Assembly: GCA_900551495.1 (NCBI GenBank)
Contig: URWG01000012.1
Span: 1 to 20,791 of the forward strand
DNA from: an uncultured Eubacteriales bacterium
Lineage (GTDB): Bacteria; Bacillota; Clostridia; Oscillospirales; Oscillospiraceae
Reading direction: 5' to 3'
Length of the DNA stretch: 20,791 nt
The position numbers were made by a program, and so were the translations under genes. The notes under the pieces are model-generated. The model searched no databases. It was not told the DNA's origin and saw only the letters and a list, made by a program, of their open reading frames with translations. Position 1 is the first letter of the stretch. Each line of letters opens with the position of its first letter. This document shows positions 15,096-20,791 of the stretch, piece by piece.

Positions 15096-15127
15096 CGGCT
15101 CCGAGGAGGTCATCCCCGGAGCCGTTT
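15096..15127 (+). terminator. Terminator-like hairpin after the GH13 gene
   Basis: Stem CGGCTCCG (15096-15103) with CGGAGCCG (15117-15124), then TTT. The short T-run makes it a weak intrinsic terminator. A near copy with a longer T-rich tail occurs at 15335-15370. Confidence 0.55.
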
Positions 15128-15181
15128 GAGCGTGTTGAAAAGCCTCCCCTGTACAATTGCAATGGTATAACCGCTCTCACT

Positions 15182-15307
15182 TGTCATTGCGAGGAGTGAA
15201 GCGACGTGGCAATCTCATGTAAAATGTTCCGAATTCGCCAAGGTTTTGCAGAATTTCAAAACGATTCTGCGAGATTGCCACGACCCCTTCGGGGTCTCGC
15301 AATGACA
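15182..15307. mobile_element. MITE-like element with 12-bp terminal inverted repeats
   Basis: The 126-bp element begins TGTCATTGCGAG and ends CTCGCAATGACA (perfect 12-bp inverted ends). A second perfect inverted pair lies inside: CGTGGCAATCTC (15205-15216) and GAGATTGCCACG (15271-15282). It encodes no protein. The same TGTCATTGCGAG...GTGGCAATCTC pattern is, from memory, a widespread non-autonomous repeat. Only one copy is in this window. Confidence 0.7.
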
Positions 15308-15334
15308 GACTCGGTGCTTTTTTGACAGACCGAA

Positions 15335-15370
15335 ACGGCTACGAGGATACCCCTCGGAGCCGTATTGTTT
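15335..15370 (+). terminator. Second terminator-like hairpin, near copy of the one at 15096
   Basis: Arms ACGGCT-CGAGG (15335-15346) and CCTCG-AGCCGT (15352-15363), followed by ATTGTTT. It shares the CGGCT/CGAGGA and AGCCGT core with the hairpin behind GH13. The MITE-like element lies between the two. Confidence 0.5.
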
Positions 15371-15446
15371 GTGTAATGTTAGCCGTCAGCGGGGTTGACT
15401 GAGTGAGTGTAATCCGCGTCGTAAGCACCGGCATTCAACACCGTAT

Positions 15447-15574
15447 GGGCGATTATCAATCGCCCGCAGATGGCACTTTCGTTCCATGCGTAGGGCGGGC
15501 TTCCCTAAGCCCGCCGACGGCAGCTTCTGTTTTGGGGCAAACCACATTTAAGTCCGTACAGCGGGCGGTCAATG
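15447..15574. repeat. Dispersed palindromic repeat, copy 1
   Basis: This 128-base stretch recurs in the same orientation at 20609-20736 with no length change. It is a string of hairpins: GGGCGATTATCAATCGCCC, then GCGGGC-TTCCCTAA-GCCCGC. Here it continues to a third, GGGCGGTC-AAT-GACCGCCC (15563-15581). Between them lie the conserved ACTTTCGTTCCATGCGTA and CTTCTGTTTTG segments. No coding role is apparent. Confidence 0.85.
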
Positions 15575-15625
15575 ACCGCCCCTACGGATTCTGTCGAGAC
15601 TTTCTACACGCGGGGCAGCGGGAGA

Positions 15626-15657
15626 TATAGAAAAGGACGGGCTTACGCCCGTCCTTT
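15626..15657 (-). terminator. Terminator of the BMP lipoprotein gene
   Basis: Stem AAAGGACGGGC/GCCCGTCCTTT (15632-15642 with 15647-15657, 4-base loop), followed on the minus strand by TTCTATAT. It lies 18 bases after the stop codon. Confidence 0.82.
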
Positions 15658-15675
15658 CATTGTAAAGGGGTTGAA

Positions 15676-16914
15676 TTACTTGATGGTGCCCAGGTCCTTG
15701 ACAGTGATCTCGACCTTGGGCATTGCCTCGGTGTCGGCAGAGACAACGATCTTGCCGTTGAAGATGTCCGCAACCAGGTTGTGGTAGTCTTCCTCGGTGA
15801 ACTTGCCTTCCTCATACTGGGTGGAAGGAGCGAGCTGGACGTAGTTCTCTTCGGGGTTCTCGGAAACGAGGCCCAGAGTGATGACCTTGCCGCCGTAGTT
15901 CGCCCAGTTGCCATTGTCGATCAGCTCGGAGAGGAGCAGGTTGACGGTCTCAGCAAGGCCCTTCATCGCAGAGGTGACGGTCATGCCTTCAACACCGAAC
16001 ATAGCGTCGATGATCGGAGCCTGGTCGACGTCAACGCCGACGACCTTCGCGCCCTCGACCTTCGCAGCAGCTTCGCCGGCAGAGGTGAAGATGCCGCCGC
16101 CGCAAGCAAAGACGCACTCAACGCCGGAAGCGTAGATGGTGTCCATGTAAGCGGTGATGTCGGAGTCGCCGTAGAACTGGTTGCCATAGACATAGTCGAT
16201 GGAAACGTCAGCGGTGTTGCCCAGCTCAACAGCAGCGGCGTTAGCGCCCTGCACGAAGCCGTAGCCGTAACGCATAACAGCGGGAACAGCCATGCCGCCG
16301 AGGTAGCCGAGCTTGGTGTAGCCGAGCTTCACAACAGCGTAGCCAGCCATGTAGCCGGCGATCTCTTCCTGGTAAACAGCGGAGAACAGGTTGGACGGAT
16401 AGACCCAAGAGAAGTCATCGGACGTGCCGTGCGCATCCTGCAGATCAAACTCGGAAACGTCCAGAGCAATGTAGGTAACCTCGGGATAGAGCTCAACGGT
16501 CTCAACGATCGCGCCTGCGAAAGCGAAGCCCGGGAGCAGAAGGACGTTGTAGCCGTCAGCGACAGCCGCGTCGATCATGGCAACACGCTCAGCGGTGGAG
16601 TCGCCGGTCGGCTTGTAGTAGGTGAAGTCGACGCCGCGCTCTTCGCACCATGCCTTGCCTGCTTCGTAGGTGGTCTGGTTGAAGGACTGGTCGGTGATGT
16701 CGCCGTAGTCGGTGATCATCGCAACACGCCATGCGCTGTAGTCAACGCCGGTGTCTTCGGTGGGAGCGGGCTCATCGGTGGGAGCGGGCTCATCGGTGGG
16801 AGCTTCGGTGACTTCGTCAGTCGGAGCTTCGGTCGGCTCTTCGTTGCCCTTGCAGCCCGCAAACAGGCATGCAATCATGGCAACCGCGAGCAGAAGTGCT
16901 AACAGTTTCTTCAT
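15676..16914 (-). CDS. BMP family nucleoside-binding lipoprotein of an ABC importer
   Basis: A 412-residue substrate-binding lipoprotein of the BmpA/PnrA/TmpC type, which captures purine nucleosides. The N-terminus MKKLLALLLAVAMIACLFAGC is a lipoprotein signal with Cys21. It is followed by an acidic Pro-Thr linker with tandem PTDEPA units to about residue 53. The binding domain starts YSAWRVAMITDYGDITDQSFN, the typical BMP beginning. Later segments are GYNVLLLPGFAFAGAI, YLGGMAVPAVMRYGYGF, VFACGGGIFTSAGEAA and VVGVDVDQ. An open frame extends to 17031, but ATG 16914 with GGAGG 7 bases upstream is clearly the start. The ATPase and permeases are not nearby. It follows four nucleoside salvage genes, supporting nucleosides as ligand. 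Confidence 0.93.
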   Translation of the reverse strand: MKKLLALLLAVAMIACLFAGCKGNEEPTEAPTDEVTEAPTDEPAPTDEPAPTEDTGVDYSAWRVAMITDYGDITDQSFNQTTYEAGKAWCEERGVDFTYYKPTGDSTAERVAMIDAAVADGYNVLLLPGFAFAGAIVETVELYPEVTYIALDVSEFDLQDAHGTSDDFSWVYPSNLFSAVYQEEIAGYMAGYAVVKLGYTKLGYLGGMAVPAVMRYGYGFVQGANAAAVELGNTADVSIDYVYGNQFYGDSDITAYMDTIYASGVECVFACGGGIFTSAGEAAAKVEGAKVVGVDVDQAPIIDAMFGVEGMTVTSAMKGLAETVNLLLSELIDNGNWANYGGKVITLGLVSENPEENYVQLAPSTQYEEGKFTEEDYHNLVADIFNGKIVVSADTEAMPKVEITVKDLGTIK

Positions 16915-16957
16915 TTTCTTACCTCCAAATTTTTTATAGCGGTAATCCGCTTGATAC

Positions 16958-16986
16958 ATTCTTACACAAAATTCCGTAAAAATCAA
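16958..16986 (-). promoter_or_regulatory. Probable promoter of the BMP lipoprotein gene
   Basis: TTGATT (16986-16981), 17-base spacer ending TGT (extended -10) and AAGAAT (16963-16958) on the minus strand, in an AT-rich gap after cdd. It would let the lipoprotein be made at a higher level than the enzymes. Confidence 0.55.
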
Positions 16987-17020
16987 GACATATTTCAAAA
17001 TTTGTGAAAAGTGCCTAAAA

Positions 17021-17434
17021 TTACACGCCAAGATCGTCCTTCGTGAAGCTGAAAGGCAGCATATTTGTCAAAGAACTCTCGACGACCTTGCCGTCGCCCT
17101 TGCTGAGGTAGATCTTGAAATCGGGCTTGCAGAACTCCGCCATGACCTGACGGCAGATACCGCAGGGGGCACACAGCTCCGAGATCGGCGCACCCGCCGG
17201 ACCGCCGACAATGGCGATCGCCGTAAAATCGCGCTCGCCGTCGTAGATCGCTCTGAAAAAGGCGGTGCGCTCGGCACAGTTGGTCGCGCCGTAGGAGGCG
17301 TTTTCGATGTTGCAGCCCTGATAGACCTTGCCCTCCCGCGTCAAAAGGGCGGCGCCGACGGCAAATTTTGAATAAGGAACATAGGCGTGCTCTCTGGCTT
17401 CAATCGCCAGCTCTATCAGCTTGATCGGTTCCAT
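17021..17434 (-). CDS. cdd: Cytidine deaminase
   Basis: This zinc enzyme deaminates cytidine and deoxycytidine to uridine and deoxyuridine. It has 137 residues, normal for the tetrameric type. The substrate segment NIENASYGATNCAERTA places Zn ligand Cys53 and catalytic Glu55. The second motif PCGICRQ gives ligands Cys91 and Cys94. VPYSKFAVGAAL at 19-30 is the usual N-terminal signature. The ATG at 17434 follows AAGGAGGGG, and the deoB stop is 11 bases upstream, so the two are cotranscribed. Confidence 0.97.
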   Translation of the reverse strand: MEPIKLIELAIEAREHAYVPYSKFAVGAALLTREGKVYQGCNIENASYGATNCAERTAFFRAIYDGERDFTAIAIVGGPAGAPISELCAPCGICRQVMAEFCKPDFKIYLSKGDGKVVESSLTNMLPFSFTKDDLGV

Positions 17435-17445
17435 CGTGCCCCTCC

Positions 17446-18612
17446 TTACAGAATCTCGCCCGCGAAGCTCTTGCCTGCCGTCTCGTACCTCACGCCGAGC
17501 AGCTCGGCGACGGTCGCAGCGATGTCGGCAAAGCTGGAGCGCGTGCCGAGATTGACGGGCTTGACCCTCTTGCCCGCGATCAGCAGCGGCACATACTCAC
17601 GGGTGTGGTCGGTCGTCGCGGTATAGGCAGGGTCGCAGCCGTGGTCGGCGGTGACCATAACGATGTCGTCCTCGCTCAGCCCCTCGACAAACTTGCCGAA
17701 GAAGCCGTCGAACTCCGTCAGCGCGGCGGCGTAGCCGTCGATATTGCGGCGGTGACCGTAAAGCATATCGAAATCGACGAGGTTAATGAAGCAAAGACCG
17801 CGGAAGTCCCGCTCGGCATAGGTGAGGGTCTTGTTCAGACCGTCGGTATTGCCCTTGGTGTAGACGAATTCCGTCATGCCCTCTCCGGCAAAGATGTCGT
17901 GGATCTTACCGACGGCGAGAACATCCTGTCCGGCAGCCTTGATCGCGTCGAGAACGGTCTCTGCGGGCGGCTCAAGGGAGAAATCGTGGCGGTTTGCGGT
18001 GCGGGTGAAGCCGTCGGTCGGGTTGCCGATGAACGGACGGGCAATCACGCGTCCGACGCCGTGCTTTCCGGTCAGAATTTTGCGGGCAATGCGGCAGTAT
18101 TCATAGAGCTGCTCGGGCGGCACGATGTCCTCATGCGCCGCGATCTGGAACACCGAGTCGGCGGAGGTATAGACGATCAAATCGCCCGTGCGCATATGCT
18201 CGGCGCCGTACTTATTGATGACCTCCGTGCCGGACCACGGCGCGTTGGCAAGGACGCCTCTGCCCGTCGCCTCGCGGAAGGGCTTCAGGACCTCCTCGGG
18301 GAAGCCGTCGGGATAGGTGGGCAGGGGGTTGGGCGAGATAATACCTGCGATCTCCCAGTGACCGATGGTGGTGTCCTTGCCCATGGAAGCCTCCTTCAGG
18401 CGGGCAAAGGCACCCTTCGGCGCGTCGCTCTTGCCGAGGAAATCCACGGAATCGATATTGCCCAAGCCGTAGGAGACCATGTTGGGGACGTGCAGTTGTG
18501 CAGAGGTCGCGCAGCTTCTCAGCGTATTGACGCCGAAATCGCCGAACTTCGCAGCATCCGGCATCTCGCCGCAGCCGCAGGAATCGAGTACAAACAAAAA
18601 TACGCGCTTCAT
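17446..18612 (-). CDS. deoB: Phosphopentomutase
   Basis: Phosphopentomutase interconverts ribose- or deoxyribose-1-phosphate (products of nucleoside phosphorylases) and the 5-phosphates. The 388-residue protein is of the alkaline phosphatase superfamily. Metal ligand Asp10 lies in VFLFVLDSCGCGEMPDA, the phosphothreonine loop is GKDTTIGHWE (79-88, Thr81 the likely acceptor), and the C-terminal metal site is VTADHGCDPAYTATTDHTREYVP. ATG 18612 has AAAGGAGA 10 bases upstream; the in-frame extension to 18660 is not supported. It sits between deoD and cdd, as in pyrimidine and purine salvage operons. Confidence 0.97.
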   Translation of the reverse strand: MKRVFLFVLDSCGCGEMPDAAKFGDFGVNTLRSCATSAQLHVPNMVSYGLGNIDSVDFLGKSDAPKGAFARLKEASMGKDTTIGHWEIAGIISPNPLPTYPDGFPEEVLKPFREATGRGVLANAPWSGTEVINKYGAEHMRTGDLIVYTSADSVFQIAAHEDIVPPEQLYEYCRIARKILTGKHGVGRVIARPFIGNPTDGFTRTANRHDFSLEPPAETVLDAIKAAGQDVLAVGKIHDIFAGEGMTEFVYTKGNTDGLNKTLTYAERDFRGLCFINLVDFDMLYGHRRNIDGYAAALTEFDGFFGKFVEGLSEDDIVMVTADHGCDPAYTATTDHTREYVPLLIAGKRVKPVNLGTRSSFADIAATVAELLGVRYETAGKSFAGEIL

Positions 18613-18650
18613 GGAAACTGATTCTCCTTTGTTAAAAATATGGGTAGCAA

Positions 18651-18670
18651 AGGGCGGCATCCGCCGCCCT
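18651..18670 (-). terminator. Hairpin between deoD and deoB
   Basis: Stem AGGGCGGC/GCCGCCCT with a 4-base loop, followed on the minus strand by TTTGCT. It could be a partial terminator or an mRNA stability or processing element within the operon. The short T-run argues against full termination. Confidence 0.5.
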
Positions 18671-18721
18671 AAGAATGCACGGGGCAGCTCCGATTCAATT
18701 CAGAACTTTACCCCAAAAGAG

Positions 18722-19462
18722 TTACTTTTCCAGCTTGACCGCTGTCTCCAGCGCGACCTGCATCATCTCGCGGAAGGAGGTCTGACGCTCCTCGGCAGGC
18801 AGCGCCTCGCCGGTCAGGATGTGGTCGGAGATCGTGCAGATGCACAGCGCATTGCCGTTCCACCGCGCCGCGGTCATATACAGACCGGCAGCCTCCATCT
18901 CGCACGCCATGACGCCCATCTTGCGCCACACGGGATTGGTCTTGAGTGCCTCGGGAACGCCCTCGTCGTCGTTGTAGAAGTTGTCGGTGGACAGGACGTT
19001 GCCGACATGGTAGGTCACGCCGAGCTCCTCGCAGGAGGCGACCGCCTGATGCAGCATTTCATACGATGCGATAGGTGCAAACACGCCGTCGATGTGGAAC
19101 TGGTGGGCAAAATTGGAATCGGTGCAGGCGCCCTGTGCGATCACGATGTCGCGCACATGGATGTCGGGGTTCAGCGAACCGGCGGAGCCTACGCGCATGA
19201 TATTCCGCACACCGTAGGCATTGAACAGCTCGTAGGAATAAATGCCGATGGACGGAATACCCATGCCGGACGCCATCACGGAGACCTTCACGCCCTTGTA
19301 GCTGCCGGTGTAGCCCTGCACACCGCGGACATTGTTGACAAGCTTCGCGTTTTCAAGGAAATTCCGGGCAATGTACTGCGAGCGCAGCGGATCGCCGGGC
19401 ATCAGAACGGTCTGACCGAAGTCCTCCGGCGTCGCCAGAATATGGGGAGTCGGGTAATTCAT
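18722..19462 (-). CDS. deoD: Purine nucleoside phosphorylase DeoD type
   Basis: DeoD cleaves purine (deoxy)nucleosides with phosphate to base and pentose-1-phosphate. The 246-residue product matches the hexameric, broad-specificity class. It shows GDPLRSQYIA at 23-32, SVMASGMGIPSIGIYSYEL, phosphate-binding MRVGSAGSL, MEAAGLY and ISDHILTGE with the catalytic Asp. ATG 19462 follows AAAGGAG by 7 bases; an upstream in-frame start at 19483 is less likely. It is 42 bases after tdk and 109 bases before deoB. Its pentose-1-phosphate product is the deoB substrate. Confidence 0.96.
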   Translation of the reverse strand: MNYPTPHILATPEDFGQTVLMPGDPLRSQYIARNFLENAKLVNNVRGVQGYTGSYKGVKVSVMASGMGIPSIGIYSYELFNAYGVRNIMRVGSAGSLNPDIHVRDIVIAQGACTDSNFAHQFHIDGVFAPIASYEMLHQAVASCEELGVTYHVGNVLSTDNFYNDDEGVPEALKTNPVWRKMGVMACEMEAAGLYMTAARWNGNALCICTISDHILTGEALPAEERQTSFREMMQVALETAVKLEK

Positions 19463-19504
19463 GGGGTTGCTCCTTTCACACACTTAAATAAATACAGAAA
19501 CGGC

Positions 19505-20089
19505 TTATTTCACCTTTCGGTGCTCACGGATATTGCGGATCCAGCACTTATGGCACATGGCAACGTAGCTGTCGTTGCCGCCGATGAAGAGCTGGGCGCC
19601 CTCGGTCACGATATAGCCCTCGCTGTCGATACGGGCGTTGGTCGTTGCCTTCGCGCCGCAGTCGCAGATGGATTTGATCTCGGTGATCGTGTCGGCGACC
19701 TCGAACAGGCGGTGGCTGCCGCTGAACAGCTTGCTCTGGAAATCCGTCCGCAAGCCGAAGCAAATCACGGGGATATTCTTCGTGTCCACGATGTCGCGTA
19801 GCTGGTCGATCTGCTCACGGGTCATGAATTGGCACTCGTCGACGATGATCACGTCCGGCTCGTCGCGCTCCTCAAACATCGTGCAGATATTCGCCGTGGG
19901 AGAGACGACCTCCGCCGGAGATTCCAGTCCGACGCGGCTTTTCAGAATAATTGCGCCGTCGCGGTCGTCTGCGGAGGGCTTAATGAGCCACACGCGCATT
20001 CCGTTTTCCTCGTAATTGTATTTCGTGATGAGCGCCTGCGCGGTCTTGGACGACCCCATCGAGCCGTATTTGAAATAGAGCTTTGCCAT
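19505..20089 (-). CDS. tdk: Thymidine kinase
   Basis: Type II (tetrameric) thymidine kinase, making dTMP from thymidine and ATP. The 194-residue protein has the P-loop YGSMGSSKT (8-16) and VDECQF with catalytic Glu85. The FGLRTDF segment follows, then a zinc site from CDCGAKAT and CHKC. The nucleotide lasso includes EGYIVTEGAQLFIGG. It is the first gene of the salvage cluster, with GGAGGG 7 bases before the ATG and a consensus promoter close upstream. Confidence 0.97.
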   Translation of the reverse strand: MAKLYFKYGSMGSSKTAQALITKYNYEENGMRVWLIKPSADDRDGAIILKSRVGLESPAEVVSPTANICTMFEERDEPDVIIVDECQFMTREQIDQLRDIVDTKNIPVICFGLRTDFQSKLFSGSHRLFEVADTITEIKSICDCGAKATTNARIDSEGYIVTEGAQLFIGGNDSYVAMCHKCWIRNIREHRKVK

Positions 20090-20121
20090 TGCATGACCCT
20101 CCGATGTTGTGATACAGTTCC

Positions 20122-20150
20122 ATTATACAGGATGCTCTGCATTTATGCAA
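20122..20150 (-). promoter_or_regulatory. Promoter of the nucleoside salvage operon
   Basis: TTGCAT (20150-20145), 17-base spacer and perfect TATAAT (20127-20122) on the minus strand, about 25 bases before the start region of tdk. It is divergent from the tRNA-Leu promoter. No DeoR- or CytR-like operator was recognised. Confidence 0.85.
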
Positions 20151-20207
20151 GGACAAAATTCCCGCCTCCTGCGGAAAAAACAGGTGCGGAAAAGTGCAAG
20201 AATCCGC

Positions 20208-20236
20208 TTGACGTATTGCGCGAAAAATGGTAAAAT
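20208..20236 (+). promoter_or_regulatory. Promoter of tRNA-Leu
   Basis: TTGACG (20208-20213), 17-base spacer and TAAAAT (20231-20236), with transcription starting about 10 bases before the tRNA. Confidence 0.85.
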
Positions 20237-20251
20237 CATCAGGCGAGCCAC

Positions 20252-20338
20252 GCCGCTGTGGTGGAATAGGTAGACACAAGGGACTTAAAATCCCTCGCCG
20301 TAAAAAGCGTACCGGTTCGATTCCGGTCAGCGGCACCA
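20252..20338 (+). tRNA. tRNA-Leu (anticodon TAA)
   Basis: An 87-nt class II tRNA with encoded CCA. The acceptor is GCCGCTG/CAGCGGC, the anticodon arm AGGGA-CTTAAAA-TCCCT with TAA. The long variable arm is CGCCGTAAAAAGCGT and the T-arm ACCGG-TTCGATT-CCGGT. It reads UUA and UUG leucine codons. Confidence 0.96.
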
Positions 20339-20339
20339 A

Positions 20340-20368
20340 GAAAAAAGCACGCTTCGGCGTGCTTTTTT
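20340..20368 (+). terminator. Terminator of tRNA-Leu
   Basis: Stem AAAAAAGCACGC-TTCG-GCGTGCTTTTTT: a UUCG tetraloop hairpin with a T-run, beginning two bases after the tRNA. The A-run upstream makes it bidirectional. Confidence 0.92.
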
Positions 20369-20390
20369 CAACGAAATAAATCTCATTGGG

Positions 20391-20550
20391 ATTTGTGAAA
20401 TACCCTTCGGGCGTGAAATATGCCTTCGGTATGTGAAATACCTGCGGGCGTGTGATTTATTTCATTTCACATTGCGGCAGCAGAGCAATATTTCACAATT
20501 TTGAGCTTGCGAGATATTATTTCACATTCGGCAACAGCCGAATATTGCAC
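20391..20550. repeat. Multi-hairpin element with GTGAAATA / TATTTCAC boxes
   Basis: Three GTGAAATA boxes (20395, 20413, 20433) are separated by small C/G-rich hairpins, such as ACCCTTCGGGC and GCCTTCGGT. They are followed by three boxes in the opposite direction: CATTTCAC (20463-20470) and TATTTCAC (20489-20496 and 20518-20525). Further stems lie between the latter, such as ATTGC...GCAAT and TTCGGC...GCCGAA. The whole can fold as a branched palindrome. It carries no coding frame. Confidence 0.7.
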
Positions 20551-20608
20551 CAAGAATACAGTTTTCCCGGTCGAAAAGAGCAGCCGAAAGGATGCCGCCA
20601 ACTAATAG

Positions 20609-20736
20609 GGGCGATTATCAATCGCCCGCTGACGACACTTTCGTTCCATGCGTAGGGCGGGCTTCCCTAAGCCCGCCGTCGGCAACTTCTGTTTTGCCGC
20701 AAACTGCATTTCGGCTCGGTTCACGGGCGGTCAATG
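20609..20736. repeat. Dispersed palindromic repeat, copy 2 (interrupted)
   Basis: Same 128-base sequence and orientation as 15447-15574, with scattered substitutions and no indels. The similarity ends inside the third palindrome: copy 1 continues with GACCGCCC, whereas here it changes abruptly to TGTATAGGGTAG. This points to an insertion breakpoint. Confidence 0.85.
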
Positions 20737-20791
20737 TGTATAGGGTAGTAACATAGGTAACAGAGAGGGAAGAGACATAGGTAACAGTTTT
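20737..20791. mobile_element. Probable insertion sequence end (continues beyond window)
   Basis: The sequence starts with TGTATAGG and contains two direct copies of ACATAGGTAACAG (20751-20763 and 20775-20787, period 24), a layout expected for transposase binding at an IS terminus. TGT-type ends suit IS481- or IS3-like elements. The transposase would lie past the window, so the family is a guess. Confidence 0.45.

Noticed and set aside
16745..16815. Minisatellite of 18-base units
   Set aside because: The repeat encodes the PTDEPA linker of the lipoprotein in frame and is explained as a low-complexity spacer after the lipid anchor.
20391..20550. CRISPR array
   Set aside because: The boxes are only 8 bases, reverse direction half-way, and the spacing is irregular in the second half. 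No cas genes are in the window.

Overview
The window comes from a GC-rich member of the Firmicutes, most likely class Clostridia (Oscillospiraceae/Ruminococcaceae-like). The evidence is the recN-argR-nadK-tlyA-dxs gene order, AGGAGG ribosome binding sites, sigma-A promoters with 17-base spacers, a BMP-type lipoprotein, and a DUF4368-type serine recombinase relic. The taxonomic placement is inference.

Region 1 (1-6140, minus strand) is the main find. A strong extended -10 promoter drives a roughly 676-nt structured non-coding RNA. It ends at a textbook terminator directly in front of a small four-helix membrane protein, followed by dxs, tlyA, nadK, argR and recN. This matches the known genomic setting of OLE RNA (Ornate, Large, Extremophilic) and its membrane partner OapA. 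I therefore call the RNA ole and the membrane gene oapA. OLE complexes are large membrane-bound ribonucleoproteins linked to ethanol, cold and Mg2+ stress in alkaliphilic Bacillus. The isoprenoid (dxs) and DNA-repair genes are the usual neighbours.

Region 2 (6140-7180) is a scar. The upstream half of the usual OLE neighbourhood (xseAB-ispA) is absent here. In its place are a terminator, a frameshifted serine recombinase C-terminus, two more minus-strand terminators and a tRNA-Pro(GGG) gene.

Region 3 (7200-11290, minus) is a MarR-regulated operon for a heterodimeric ABC exporter. One subunit carries a degenerate Walker B and H-loop, and the other a degenerate signature. A promoter with an overlapping palindrome precedes marR. 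Region 4 (11320-13250, minus) has two integral membrane protein genes: a CmpB-type putative ABC-transporter family protein and a YbhN/LPG-synthase-TM family protein. The latter has a 15-codon upstream ORF that overlaps its start.

Region 5 (13320-15670) holds gene relics (a response regulator with a large internal deletion and an orphan C-terminal fragment), short repeats, an intact alpha-amylase family (GH13) gene on the plus strand, a MITE-like inverted-repeat element and a palindrome-rich dispersed repeat.

Region 6 (15676-20150, minus) is a nucleoside salvage cluster: thymidine kinase, purine nucleoside phosphorylase, phosphopentomutase, cytidine deaminase and a BMP-family nucleoside-binding lipoprotein. 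Together these would capture nucleosides, cleave or deaminate them, and feed ribose-5-phosphate or deoxyribose-5-phosphate into central metabolism. Region 7 (20208-20791) has tRNA-Leu(TAA), a multi-hairpin GTGAAATA element, and a second copy of the dispersed repeat that appears to be cut by the end of an insertion sequence at the window edge.
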